From CAYVZZ01 sp964456185 (GTDB lineage: Bacteria > Pseudomonadota > Gammaproteobacteria > Pseudomonadales > Alcanivoracaceae): DNA of 30,285 nt. The notes under the pieces are model-generated. The model searched no databases. It was not told the origin of the DNA and saw only the letters and a list, made by a program, of their open reading frames with translations. Shown in pieces: positions 8,554-15,329 of the stretch. Position 1 is the first letter of the stretch; each line of letters begins with the position of its first letter. The DNA lies in NCBI GenBank assembly GCA_964456185.1, contig CAYVZZ010000014.1, positions 1 through 30,285 on the forward strand, written 5' to 3'. The position numbers and the translations under genes are program-made.

Positions 8554-9234
8554 ATGTCGCAACGCACCAGTTCTTTCAAACGCTTCATTAACCAATCCCT
8601 GATTGGCGGCCTCACCGTGCTCTTGCCGGTAATTATCGTGCTGCTGCTGATTCGCTGGATTTACACCTCGCTGACGGACATCATGGCGCCCTTTTCCAGC
8701 ACGCTGCAAGACTGGCTCAACCTCAATCAGTTTGAAGCCAACTCGTTAATTTTATTAGTGCTGGTGTTGGTGTGCTTTTTATTGGGCAACTTTGTTTCTA
8801 CCCGTGCCGGTGACTGGCTCTGGAAAAAACTAGAGAGCTGGATGGTGCGCCGCATTCCCGGTTACCGCATGGTCAACGACTTGGTGTCACAACTCGTGGG
8901 AAACAACCGCAACAAAGCCACCCGTCGTGGTGAAGTCGCCAATATCTGGCTATATGGCCGTGATGCCGGCGTCTGCCTGACCGGCTTAATCACCGCACGC
9001 CACGATGACGACCGCGTTACGGTATTCATCCCCTGTGGCCCCAACCCCACCACCGGCTACATCTATCATGTCAGCAATGACTTGGTCGATCTCTGCCCGC
9101 ACGTACGCGTTGAACAACTGATGAAAATGGCCGTCGCCTGCGGCGTTGGCAGCCGCAATATCTTGGATAAAAACGCCAAAAATCACAGTGATGACATTGC
9201 ATCCGACGCAACCCACCCTCAAAACACCCCCTAA
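8554..9234 (+). CDS. DUF502 family membrane protein
   Basis: A 226-residue inner-membrane protein of the DUF502 family, whose biochemical role is unknown. Two hydrophobic segments lie near residues 18-40 and 63-85. A conserved cytoplasmic part with Pro-Gly-Tyr-Arg-Met-Val-Asn-Asp, Gly-Leu-Ile-Thr-Ala-Arg and the hallmark Phe-Ile-Pro-Cys-Gly-Pro-Asn-Pro-Thr-Thr-Gly follows. The reading frame stays open upstream to 8521, inside greB, but ATG at 8554 is preferred because GGAT lies 7 nt upstream and the family usually begins just before the first membrane segment. The C-terminal 30 residues are polar and variable. It follows greB with 13 nt between them. Confidence 0.87.
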   Translation: MSQRTSSFKRFINQSLIGGLTVLLPVIIVLLLIRWIYTSLTDIMAPFSSTLQDWLNLNQFEANSLILLVLVLVCFLLGNFVSTRAGDWLWKKLESWMVRRIPGYRMVNDLVSQLVGNNRNKATRRGEVANIWLYGRDAGVCLTGLITARHDDDRVTVFIPCGPNPTTGYIYHVSNDLVDLCPHVRVEQLMKMAVACGVGSRNILDKNAKNHSDDIASDATHPQNTP

Positions 9235-9280
9235 AAGGGACAGTTTGGCGATTTGTTCGCCACTTCGCCGCAAGAGGGAA

Positions 9281-9309
9281 TTGACAAGCGCCGCCGCCAT
9301 CCGTAAAGT
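9281..9309 (+). promoter_or_regulatory. Sigma70 promoter for tRNA-Gln and prs
   Basis: A perfect TTGACA at 9281-9286, exactly 17 nt of spacer, then TAAAGT at 9304-9309. The predicted start near 9316 leaves about 95 nt of leader before the tRNA. No other promoter is visible between the tRNA and prs, so this one probably serves both. Confidence 0.75.
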
Positions 9310-9411
9310 TGCGCTCTCTCAAGTCGCCCTGCGCCACATAATCCATTCGGATTTGCAGACAGCGGCAACAAAAGCGAAAATAACGTTCGCAAAACGTAAA
9401 TCGCGATCAGT

Positions 9412-9486
9412 TGGGGTATAGCCAAGCGGTAAGGCAACGGGTTTTGATCCCGTCATGCGCAGGTTCGAATCCTGCTACCCCAGCCA
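9412..9486 (+). tRNA. tRNA-Gln (anticodon TTG)
   Basis: A full cloverleaf of 75 nt including encoded CCA. The acceptor stem TGGGGTA pairs with TACCCCA (U1-A72, typical of bacterial tRNA-Gln), followed by G and CCA. The anticodon stem ACGGG/CCCGT encloses TTTTGAT, giving anticodon TTG. The T-loop is GGTTCGAATCC. It lies 46 nt before the prs start and seems to share its transcript. The gatCAB operon 5 kb away encodes an enzyme that can make Gln-tRNA(Gln) from Glu-tRNA(Gln). Confidence 0.97.
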
Positions 9487-9532
9487 TTTTCCTTTCCTGC
9501 AGATATCGACTAACAAAGAAGGCGGCGCAGCC

Positions 9533-10492
9533 ATGTCCAACCTCGTTGTTTTTACCGGCAATGCCAACCCCGAACTGGCATCCACCATCGTGCAACAACT
9601 GCACACCCCCCTGGGGCAAGCCGATGTCGATACCTTTAGCGATGGCGAAGTCGCCATTGAAGTACAGGAGAACGTGCGCGGCAAAGACGTCTTCATCGTC
9701 CAATCCACCTGCGCGCCCACCAACAACAACTTGATGGAAATTTTGGTGCTGGCCGATAGCTTGCGCCGTTCCTCGGCTGGCCGTATTACCGCTGTCATGC
9801 CTTACTTTGGCTACTCCCGCCAAGACCGCCGTGTGCGCAGCCGCCGTGTGCCAATTACCGCCAAAGTCGTCGCCGACATGATTACCGCTGCCGGCATCGA
9901 CCGGGTAGTAACAGTTGACCTGCACGCCGAACAGATACAAGGCTTTTTCGATATCCCGGTGGACAACGTTTACGCCACCCCGCTCATCGTTAACGACATC
10001 AAAGAGCAACAATATCGCGATTTGATGGTTGTCAGCCCGGACGTTGGCGGCGTGGTTCGTGCGCGCGCTCTGGCAAAACAACTCGGCGACACCGACCTTG
10101 CCATCATCGACAAGCGTCGCCCCAAGGCCAATGTGTCGCAAGTCATGCACATTATCGGTGAAGTCGAAGGCCGCTCTTGTGTCTTGGTTGATGACATCGT
10201 CGACACCGCCGGCACCCTCTGCAAAGCCGTTAAAGCACTAAAAGACCGCGGTGCCGCCGAAGTCTACGCCTACTGCACCCACGCTGTTTTGTCTGGCTCC
10301 GCCATCGACAACATCAGCGCCTCCGGCCTCGACCAGCTAGTCGTCACCGACACCATTCCGCTGTCTGACGCCGCCAAAGCCACCGGCAAAATCCGCACCG
10401 TTAGCCTGGCTCCCATGCTGGCCGAAACCATTCGTCGTATTAACAACGAAGAGTCTCTCTCGGCCATGTTTGATAGTTTGAACGGCGATTAA
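9533..10492 (+). CDS. prs: Ribose-phosphate pyrophosphokinase
   Basis: Makes PRPP from ribose 5-phosphate and ATP for nucleotide, histidine, tryptophan and NAD synthesis. The 319-residue product starts at ATG 9533, with AGAAGG 10 nt upstream. The frame stays open upstream into the tRNA gene, but that extension is not plausible protein. Recognisable parts are the N-terminal Phe-Thr-Gly-Asn-Ala-Asn-Pro-Glu-Leu-Ala, the Tyr-Phe-Gly-Tyr-Ser-Arg-Gln-Asp-Arg-Arg segment (91-100), the metal/substrate motif Val-Asp-Leu-His-Ala-Glu-Gln-Ile-Gln (128-136), the flexible-loop Asp-Lys-Arg-Arg-Pro (193-197), and the PRPP loop Val-Asp-Asp-Ile-Val-Asp-Thr-Ala-Gly-Thr (219-228). A strong terminator follows. 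The rplY-pth genes that often follow prs in gammaproteobacteria are absent. Confidence 0.97.
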   Translation: MSNLVVFTGNANPELASTIVQQLHTPLGQADVDTFSDGEVAIEVQENVRGKDVFIVQSTCAPTNNNLMEILVLADSLRRSSAGRITAVMPYFGYSRQDRRVRSRRVPITAKVVADMITAAGIDRVVTVDLHAEQIQGFFDIPVDNVYATPLIVNDIKEQQYRDLMVVSPDVGGVVRARALAKQLGDTDLAIIDKRRPKANVSQVMHIIGEVEGRSCVLVDDIVDTAGTLCKAVKALKDRGAAEVYAYCTHAVLSGSAIDNISASGLDQLVVTDTIPLSDAAKATGKIRTVSLAPMLAETIRRINNEESLSAMFDSLNGD

Positions 10493-10520
10493 CTGTCTTT
10501 CATTAGTTATGAATTTTCCC

Positions 10521-10550
10521 ATAACCGCCTGAAATGGCGGTTATTTTTTT
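10521..10550 (+). terminator. Intrinsic terminator of prs
   Basis: A 9-bp stem (10521-10529 with 10536-10544), core AACCGCC/GGCGGTT, a 6-nt loop, and a run of T to 10550. It is 28 nt after the prs stop and closes the tRNA-Gln/prs transcript. Confidence 0.9.
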
Positions 10551-10562
10551 GTCTTTATTACA

Positions 10563-10603
10563 AAGTTTGACATTTATCAAACTTGGAGTGACTATTTAGT
10601 CAC
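10563..10603. promoter_or_regulatory. Two adjacent palindromes upstream of ompA-like gene
   Basis: AAGTTTGA-N6-TCAAACTT (10563-10584) is followed 3 nt later by GTGACTA-TT-TAGTCAC (10588-10603). The first contains TTGACA (10567-10572), so it may overlap a -35 box; no good -10 sits at 17 nt, although TATTTA (10593-10598) is at 20 nt. Neither has a terminator T-run. They look like operator half-site pairs or an RNA structure in the leader. Confidence 0.45.
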
Positions 10604-10726
10604 GGTCGTACAAAAAGCATTCAACAAGCACAACTTGAAGCACAGCGATTATTCGCCTTGGCAAACGGGGATTTTGCGATAACAAGGAGACACCCATGAA
10701 ACGGTCGAGCCTACTACATCAGTACT

Positions 10727-11812
10727 TTGGGTCTGTTAATTGCCCTGCCCTTGTCCACCGCGCAGGCAAACGCCAACAACACCGATCACTACACCCAAGA
10801 GGGCACCCGACAATATGTGGGCGTTGCCGGCTCTTGGCTAAGAACCGATAGTGATCGCAACATCGATCGTGATGCTGGGGGTTATGGCGTCTTTTACGGT
10901 CGCCAAATCAGTGATCACCTGTGGTGGGAAACCGGGCTCGACTTCTTCAAAATGGGCACCGATCTGCCCAATGACAGCGACTACTACCAATATCACCTGA
11001 TGACAGGTCTGGCTTGGGCATTTGGCGATCGGCGAGGCCTTACTCCTTACGCCATCATGCAGATTGGTGCCATAAAGCATGAAGTTCTACCAACTGGCGA
11101 CAACGATACCAACTTTGGTGCCAATGCAGGTTTGGGACTAGTGACCGGCTCATTGTTTGATAACGGCATGAAAATCCGCCTTGATGCGCGTTACGTTTAC
11201 GATACCTTCGACGGTGCGCGCGCCACCAACAGTGTCGACGACGGTGACTTCGGCGACATTCGCGTATCACTCGGATTAGAATTCCCACTTGGCCGCACGC
11301 GCGTGATCGAACACACCAACACCATCGTCAAAACCAAAACTGTTCCCGTTAAAGTTGAAACGGTATTCCACGACAGCGACGGCGACAGCATTGGCGACAA
11401 AGTCGATCAGTGCCCCGACACGCCGCAAGGGGTTCGCGTTGACGCCACCGGCTGCCTAATTGCCAATCAGCGGTTTGTTCTCAAAAACTTATTATTCGAG
11501 CTCAACTCCAGCCGCTTAACGGTCGATTCTCGTACTAGCCTGCGCAAAGTGGCTAACGCCCTGGCCTCCCACGATGAGATCAATGTTGAAGTGTCCGGCT
11601 ACACCGATAGCTCAGGCAGCGCCTCTTATAACAAGGACCTATCCAAGCAGCGCGCCAAGTCCGTACGCGATTTCTTGGTATCCGAGGGCGTTCCCGCCTC
11701 GCGGATAACCTACAAAGGCTATGGCGAGACCGACCCAATCGCCAGCAATGACACTGTATCTGGGCGCGCACTCAATCGACGTGTCGAGTTACATCTATCC
11801 GAGAGCAAATGA
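10727..11812 (+). CDS. OmpA-family protein with TSP3-like linker (5' end frameshifted)
   Basis: An outer-membrane protein that should anchor the envelope to peptidoglycan. An N-terminal 8-strand barrel-like domain (about residues 28-188) is followed by a short linker containing an Asp-rich, calcium-type TSP3-like repeat (216-243), then a C-terminal OmpA domain (about 250-358). Peptidoglycan-contact residues Asp294 (Gly-Tyr-Thr-Asp) and Arg309 are in place. The only start in this frame is TTG at 10727, which lacks a ribosome site and the positive end of a signal peptide. An ATG at 10696 has a perfect AAGGAG 6 nt upstream but is in another frame. Removing one T near 10726-10728 joins them into a normal 24-residue signal peptide ending Ala-Gln-Ala. 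I read this as one gene with a 1-nt insertion or a sequencing error. Confidence 0.85.
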   Translation: MGLLIALPLSTAQANANNTDHYTQEGTRQYVGVAGSWLRTDSDRNIDRDAGGYGVFYGRQISDHLWWETGLDFFKMGTDLPNDSDYYQYHLMTGLAWAFGDRRGLTPYAIMQIGAIKHEVLPTGDNDTNFGANAGLGLVTGSLFDNGMKIRLDARYVYDTFDGARATNSVDDGDFGDIRVSLGLEFPLGRTRVIEHTNTIVKTKTVPVKVETVFHDSDGDSIGDKVDQCPDTPQGVRVDATGCLIANQRFVLKNLLFELNSSRLTVDSRTSLRKVANALASHDEINVEVSGYTDSSGSASYNKDLSKQRAKSVRDFLVSEGVPASRITYKGYGETDPIASNDTVSGRALNRRVELHLSESK

Positions 11813-11818
11813 TTTAGC

Positions 11819-11850
11819 GGGCGTCTTCAGGGATGAAGTCGGAGACGCCC
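11819..11850. terminator. Nested hairpin after ompA-like gene
   Basis: GGGCGTCT (11819-11826) pairs with AGACGCCC (11843-11850) over a 16-nt loop, and CTTCA/TGAAG inside can form an alternative stem. It begins 6 nt after the stop codon. There is no T-run, so it may be an mRNA 3' stabiliser, an attenuator or part of a repeat rather than a true terminator. Confidence 0.35.
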
Positions 11851-11854
11851 ATCA

Positions 11855-11913
11855 CGTAGGTGGGTAAGCAACGAAACACACCAAAAAACGGCGCGTGACG
11901 GTTTACCCACCCA
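11855..11913. repeat. Candidate REP/MITE-like intergenic palindrome
   Basis: GGTGGGTAA (11859-11867) and TTACCCACC (11903-11911) are perfect 9-bp inverted arms around a 35-nt centre containing AAAAAACGGCG. The arms and this centre resemble short GTAGG(G)TGGGTAA-type dispersed palindromes that I recall from gammaproteobacterial intergenic DNA. Only one copy is in this window, so its repeat nature is unproven. Confidence 0.4.
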
Positions 11914-11945
11914 TACAGAATGGCTTACCCGGCAAGGAGACTGTT

Positions 11946-13475
11946 ATGGCTCGCCTCAAATTACTTTTCGCATGCTTGTTATGTCTACTATTCAGCTTTG
12001 CGCTGAGCGGCTGTGAGACGCACAACAGTGATTCCGATGCAGCATCACCGCCTGTCACACCCGTCAACACGTCAGCCGACCCCAGCATACCGGTCTACTC
12101 GCCATCCAATCCCGACTGGGACAACGACGGCATTAACAACCCAGCTGATAATTGCCAACGCGTTGCCAACGCCAACCAGTCCGACACAGATGGTGACGGC
12201 ATAGGCGATGTCTGCGACCTCAACATCGATACCGATAATGACGGCCTTGACGATGGCATTGATATTTGTCCGGCAGTCGCCAACCCCAACCAGCTCGACC
12301 AAGATCATGACGGCAAAGGCAACCTATGCGACGCCGATCAAGACGGCGACGGCATTTCTGATAATGGAACTAATCCCGACAACTGTCCGTTAGTCGCCAA
12401 TCCCAACCAAAAAGACACCGATGGCGACGGCATTGGCGATGCCTGTGAAACCGATGGTGATGGCGATGGTATTGCCGACGTCAACGATAATTGTCCCATT
12501 GCTACTAATCCCAACCAGGCAGACATGGACAATGACAATATGGGTGACGTTTGTGACACCGACAAAGATGCCGACGGCGTAGACAATACGCAAGACAGTT
12601 GTCCGGCAACCCCGGGGCAACAAGCCAATGGCTGCCCGAGCACCACCCCCACCACGCCGCCCGCTAATCCACAAGGTGACGACGACGGTGATGGCATCAC
12701 CAACGGCCTCGACAACTGTCCTTATGACGTCAATGCCAACCAGAAAGACAACGATGGTGACGGCGTTGGCGATGTCTGCGACACCGACAATGACAACGAC
12801 AGTGTCACCAACAACTTGGATAACTGCCCGCTCACTGCCAACACGAATCAAAAAGACGCCGATGGCGACGGTGTTGGTGACAGTTGCGACACCAACTTCA
12901 GCTGTCTGCCCAATGGAACGCTCTACAAACCGCTGACCGGGACAACAAACTATGCCGCAACAGACAGCCACTCGGCACTGTGTCTGGGTTGTGACATTAC
13001 CGACACTGGCAATGTCATCAACGGCCAACCCGCCTCATTTGCTACCGCCAACATCCCGGCATCACTTGGCTTGCTCAACTCGCCGCATCTTGACTTAAAT
13101 GTCAACGCCATAAGCAGCGCCGGCAAAACCAGCATGAAGAGCGTCAAAACGCTTGGCTTCGTCATCTCCAACCCCACTAATGCCACCATCGGCTTATCAG
13201 CCTTGGGTAACGGCTTGGTTATCTCTCTGCTAGACGGCAGCGGCACCATCGTTGCCACCAGCAACACAAATAACGCATCGCCTCTTGCGCTTGACCTTTT
13301 AGGCAGTGGTGCCGGTCAGACCAAGCAGCGTTTCCTGGCTGTATCAGCCAATGGCGGCACCCTGCCTGACTTTGAAACTGCGCAATTGAAATTTCAAACA
13401 AAGACATTGCTTGGCATACTCGGCCTGGGTGCCAACGTAAAATTCCGCATCCACCGCCTGTGCATCGCAAAATAA
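11946..13475 (+). CDS. Lipoprotein with seven thrombospondin type 3-like repeats
   Basis: A 509-residue lipoprotein. The signal peptide ends in Leu-Ser-Gly-Cys (Cys23); Glu at +2 predicts outer-membrane sorting. A Pro/Ser/Thr spacer leads to seven blocks (about 57-315) of Asp-x-Asp-x-Asp-Gly followed by Asp-Asn-Cys-Pro, the calcium-binding thrombospondin type 3 pattern with paired cysteines. The fifth block is degenerate and is followed by a Thr/Pro hinge (232-242). The C-terminal 190 residues form a beta-rich domain with a Cys-Leu-Gly-Cys motif near 346-349 that I cannot name. ATG 11946 has AAGGAG 6 nt upstream; the open frame to 11895 lacks one. The preceding OmpA-like protein carries one similar repeat, so the two may share a calcium-stiffened surface role. 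A terminator follows. Confidence 0.9.
   Translation: MARLKLLFACLLCLLFSFALSGCETHNSDSDAASPPVTPVNTSADPSIPVYSPSNPDWDNDGINNPADNCQRVANANQSDTDGDGIGDVCDLNIDTDNDGLDDGIDICPAVANPNQLDQDHDGKGNLCDADQDGDGISDNGTNPDNCPLVANPNQKDTDGDGIGDACETDGDGDGIADVNDNCPIATNPNQADMDNDNMGDVCDTDKDADGVDNTQDSCPATPGQQANGCPSTTPTTPPANPQGDDDGDGITNGLDNCPYDVNANQKDNDGDGVGDVCDTDNDNDSVTNNLDNCPLTANTNQKDADGDGVGDSCDTNFSCLPNGTLYKPLTGTTNYAATDSHSALCLGCDITDTGNVINGQPASFATANIPASLGLLNSPHLDLNVNAISSAGKTSMKSVKTLGFVISNPTNATIGLSALGNGLVISLLDGSGTIVATSNTNNASPLALDLLGSGAGQTKQRFLAVSANGGTLPDFETAQLKFQTKTLLGILGLGANVKFRIHRLCIAK
12114..12890 (+). repeat. TSP3 coding repeat array
   Basis: Seven degenerate in-frame repeats of roughly 100-130 nt encode the calcium-binding blocks of the lipoprotein. 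GAC/GAT-GGC units recur so often that long antisense open frames arise by chance. The array is protein-coding and not a CRISPR; spacing and sequence vary between units. Confidence 0.8.
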
Positions 13476-13500
13476 GCAAACCGAGCCAACACTCCTTTTT

Positions 13501-13529
13501 CCCGGCAGCTCACCTGCCGGGACTTTTTT
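13501..13529 (+). terminator. Intrinsic terminator of the TSP3 lipoprotein gene
   Basis: An 8-bp stem CCCGGCAG/CTGCCGGG with a 5-nt loop, followed by AC and six T, 25 nt after the stop codon. Confidence 0.92.
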
Positions 13530-13583
13530 ATCTGGCTCGCGAACAAAGATCACTTTTTGTCCTAACGCGAACGAAAAATCCGC

Positions 13584-13611
13584 TTGACAAGAAGACAAAC
13601 TCGCGTATAAA
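13584..13611 (+). promoter_or_regulatory. Sigma70 promoter of the porin gene
   Basis: TTGACA (13584-13589), a 16-nt spacer and TATAAA (13606-13611). Initiation near 13618 would give a leader of about 140 nt before the porin start, with a small hairpin CTTAC-AAC-GTAAG at 13720-13732. Confidence 0.75.
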
Positions 13612-13759
13612 TATATGCATCAACAACTTATAGTTATTTCTTAATTATTTAGTTGAAGGCTTGAAATGTAACAAAGCTTTACGATATAGTCTGGATAGCT
13701 CGCTGATCCGGGCTAAATACTTACAACGTAAGCTGACAAACCTATTGAGGGGATATCTC

Positions 13760-14848
13760 ATGAAAAAGAAGCTACTCACTATCGCAGTCGCCGCAGCCGC
13801 TCTGCCGCTCGCCGCTCAAGCTGCTAGCCCGGAGTTTTATGGCCGCTTAAATGTTGACCTGTCTAACACCGCTTATGAAAATTCTTCCAGCACGTCTGGC
13901 ACAAACACTTTCGGACCAACTGCCAGCAGCTGGGATGTTGATGACTACAAAAACTGGGTTGGCGTACGTGGCGAACTGCCGCTGTACAACGACAACTTAA
14001 AAGCTATCTACCAAATTGAGCGTGGCGTAGACATCAACGATAAAAATGGCGCACTATCTCCCCGTAACACCTACGTCGGTCTTGCCGGCGAGAAATGGGG
14101 ACGGGTATTTGTTGGTACCTACGACAGCGTTGTCAAACAAGCTGAAGGCAAAGCCGACAAGTTCAACAACACCCTAGCCGAAATGGATCGCTACATCTCG
14201 GGGCAAAATCGTTACAAAAACACTATCAACTATCAGTCCGCCAACATGGGTGGCTTAACAGTTAACTTGCAGGTCATTCCCGGTGAGGCTAGCCGCACAG
14301 ATGTAACCGGCTCCTCGCCTGAACTCGAGCACAGCCTTGCAGATGCGTACGGCGCGTCTGTTAATTTTGTTCAAGAAACATTTTGGGCTCACTTAGCTTA
14401 TGAACAGAGTTCAGAGACCTTGGCAATTTCCCCCAACAACGATTTCGGCATCTCCACACTCCGTGCTACCGCTGGTGTCGATATCGGCAATCTGCATGGC
14501 GCAGTACTGTTTCAACAACGCGATATTGACGACACCAATCTCCCTGTCGATAGCGACACCAAGAATGCTTGGTTAATCAGTGGCGCCTTTGATGCGACTG
14601 ACCAGCTAACGGTTAAAGCGCAGTATGGTAACGCAGAGCAAAGCCCACTTCTTGCCCCATTTAATTGGGACAAAAATGATGACCAAACCGTCAAATCCTG
14701 GGCGATTGGTGCAGACTATGAATTGGGTAAGAACGTCACAACTTACGTACTTTACCAACAAAACTCTATCGATGGTGATAATGCCGCCGGTGTCAGCAAT
14801 GATTCTGAGCTAAACATTGCTGCAGTTGGTCTGGAACTACGCTTCTAA
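13760..14848 (+). CDS. General (trimeric-type) outer-membrane porin
   Basis: A 362-residue porin forming diffusion channels in the outer membrane. A classic signal peptide of about 21-22 residues (three Lys, then an Ala/Leu core and Ala-Gln-Ala) precedes a mature start containing Phe-Tyr-Gly-Arg-Leu-Asn-Val-Asp. The middle has the Gly-Glu-Lys-Trp-Gly-Arg-Val-Phe-Val-Gly-Thr-Tyr-Asp segment typical of the OmpC/Porin_4 superfamily, and the last residue is Phe after Gly-Leu-Glu-Leu-Arg, the outer-membrane assembly signal. The open frame runs upstream to 13661, but ATG 13760 with GAGGGG 7 nt before it fits the signal peptide. It has its own promoter and terminator. Solute specificity cannot be read from sequence alone. 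Confidence 0.93.
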   Translation: MKKKLLTIAVAAAALPLAAQAASPEFYGRLNVDLSNTAYENSSSTSGTNTFGPTASSWDVDDYKNWVGVRGELPLYNDNLKAIYQIERGVDINDKNGALSPRNTYVGLAGEKWGRVFVGTYDSVVKQAEGKADKFNNTLAEMDRYISGQNRYKNTINYQSANMGGLTVNLQVIPGEASRTDVTGSSPELEHSLADAYGASVNFVQETFWAHLAYEQSSETLAISPNNDFGISTLRATAGVDIGNLHGAVLFQQRDIDDTNLPVDSDTKNAWLISGAFDATDQLTVKAQYGNAEQSPLLAPFNWDKNDDQTVKSWAIGADYELGKNVTTYVLYQQNSIDGDNAAGVSNDSELNIAAVGLELRF

Positions 14849-14870
14849 TCAACCGATTAGTTAGCACACT

Positions 14871-14897
14871 AAGCCCGGGCACTGCCCGGGCTTTTTT
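14871..14897 (+). terminator. Intrinsic terminator of the porin gene
   Basis: A 10-bp perfect stem AAGCCCGGGC/GCCCGGGCTT with a 3-nt loop, continuing into a T-run to 14897, 23 nt after the stop. Confidence 0.95.
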
Positions 14898-14928
14898 ATG
14901 CCTGTTGTTTATACCTGCATTATGCCGC

Positions 14929-14957
14929 TGGAGAGAAATCGTCCTGCCGTGTAAGAT
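14929..14957 (+). promoter_or_regulatory. Candidate promoter of gatCAB
   Basis: TGGAGA (14929-14934), a 17-nt spacer and TAAGAT (14952-14957) lie between the porin terminator and gatC. The -10 is good and the -35 is weak. Confidence 0.45.
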
Positions 14958-14990
14958 GCAGGCTCTGGAATAACTGCCCGGAGAGCCTCC

Positions 14991-15278
14991 ATGGCATTGG
15001 ATAACACCACCCTACAACAAGTCGCCACGCTGGCGCGCCTGCGTTTGGACGACGACAAAATCGAGCCGCTAAAAAACCGGCTCAATGATGTGCTGGCACT
15101 GGTCGATGAACTGCAAGAAGCCGACGTAGCCAATCTTAAGCCGTTGTCGCATCCACTGGAAATTACCCAGCCGCTGCGCGAAGACCAAGTCACCGCCGCC
15201 GACTGCCGTGACAAGACATTGCCTTTGGCACCCGCCAGTGAAGGCGATTGCTTTTTGGTGCCGCAAGTCATCGAATAA
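14991..15278 (+). CDS. gatC: Asp/Glu-tRNA amidotransferase subunit C
   Basis: A 95-residue small subunit that wraps around GatA and stabilises the GatCAB complex. It has the usual Leu-x-x-Val-Ala-x-Leu-Ala-Arg-Leu N-terminal helix, a helical middle, and the Pro-Leu-Ser-His-Pro-Leu segment with a C-terminal extended tail. Length is normal for the family. GGAG lies 7 nt before the ATG. It is the first gene of gatC-gatA-gatB; gatA begins 51 nt after its stop. A candidate promoter precedes it. Confidence 0.95.
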   Translation: MALDNTTLQQVATLARLRLDDDKIEPLKNRLNDVLALVDELQEADVANLKPLSHPLEITQPLREDQVTAADCRDKTLPLAPASEGDCFLVPQVIE

Positions 15279-15329
15279 AGAACCGACTAGATCACGCGCA
15301 AACAGCCCTTTTATTTCATGGAACCTGGC

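Noticed and set aside
9246..9262. Hairpin TGGCGA/TCGCCA after the DUF502 gene as a terminator
   Set aside because: A short 6-bp stem without a following T-run; too weak to list.
9407..10150. Long antisense open frame (247 codons) opposite prs
   Set aside because: It lies wholly over tRNA-Gln and the strongly conserved prs gene, has no ribosome site, and encodes a low-complexity His/Asp/Gly-rich product typical of an antisense shadow.
10696..10760. Programmed ribosomal frameshifting in the ompA-like gene
   Set aside because: There is no slippery heptamer, stimulatory stem or internal ribosome site at the junction, and it sits inside a signal peptide. A sequencing error or mutation is simpler.
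12114..12890. Regularly spaced repeats considered as a CRISPR array
   Set aside because: The units are in-frame, variable, and encode a recognisable calcium-binding protein repeat. There are no identical direct repeats with unique spacers and no cas genes.
12390..13028. Antisense open frame (212 codons) across the TSP3 repeats
   Set aside because: It arises from repetitive GAC/GGC codons of the calcium-binding repeats. The product is Val/Ile-rich low complexity with no start signals.
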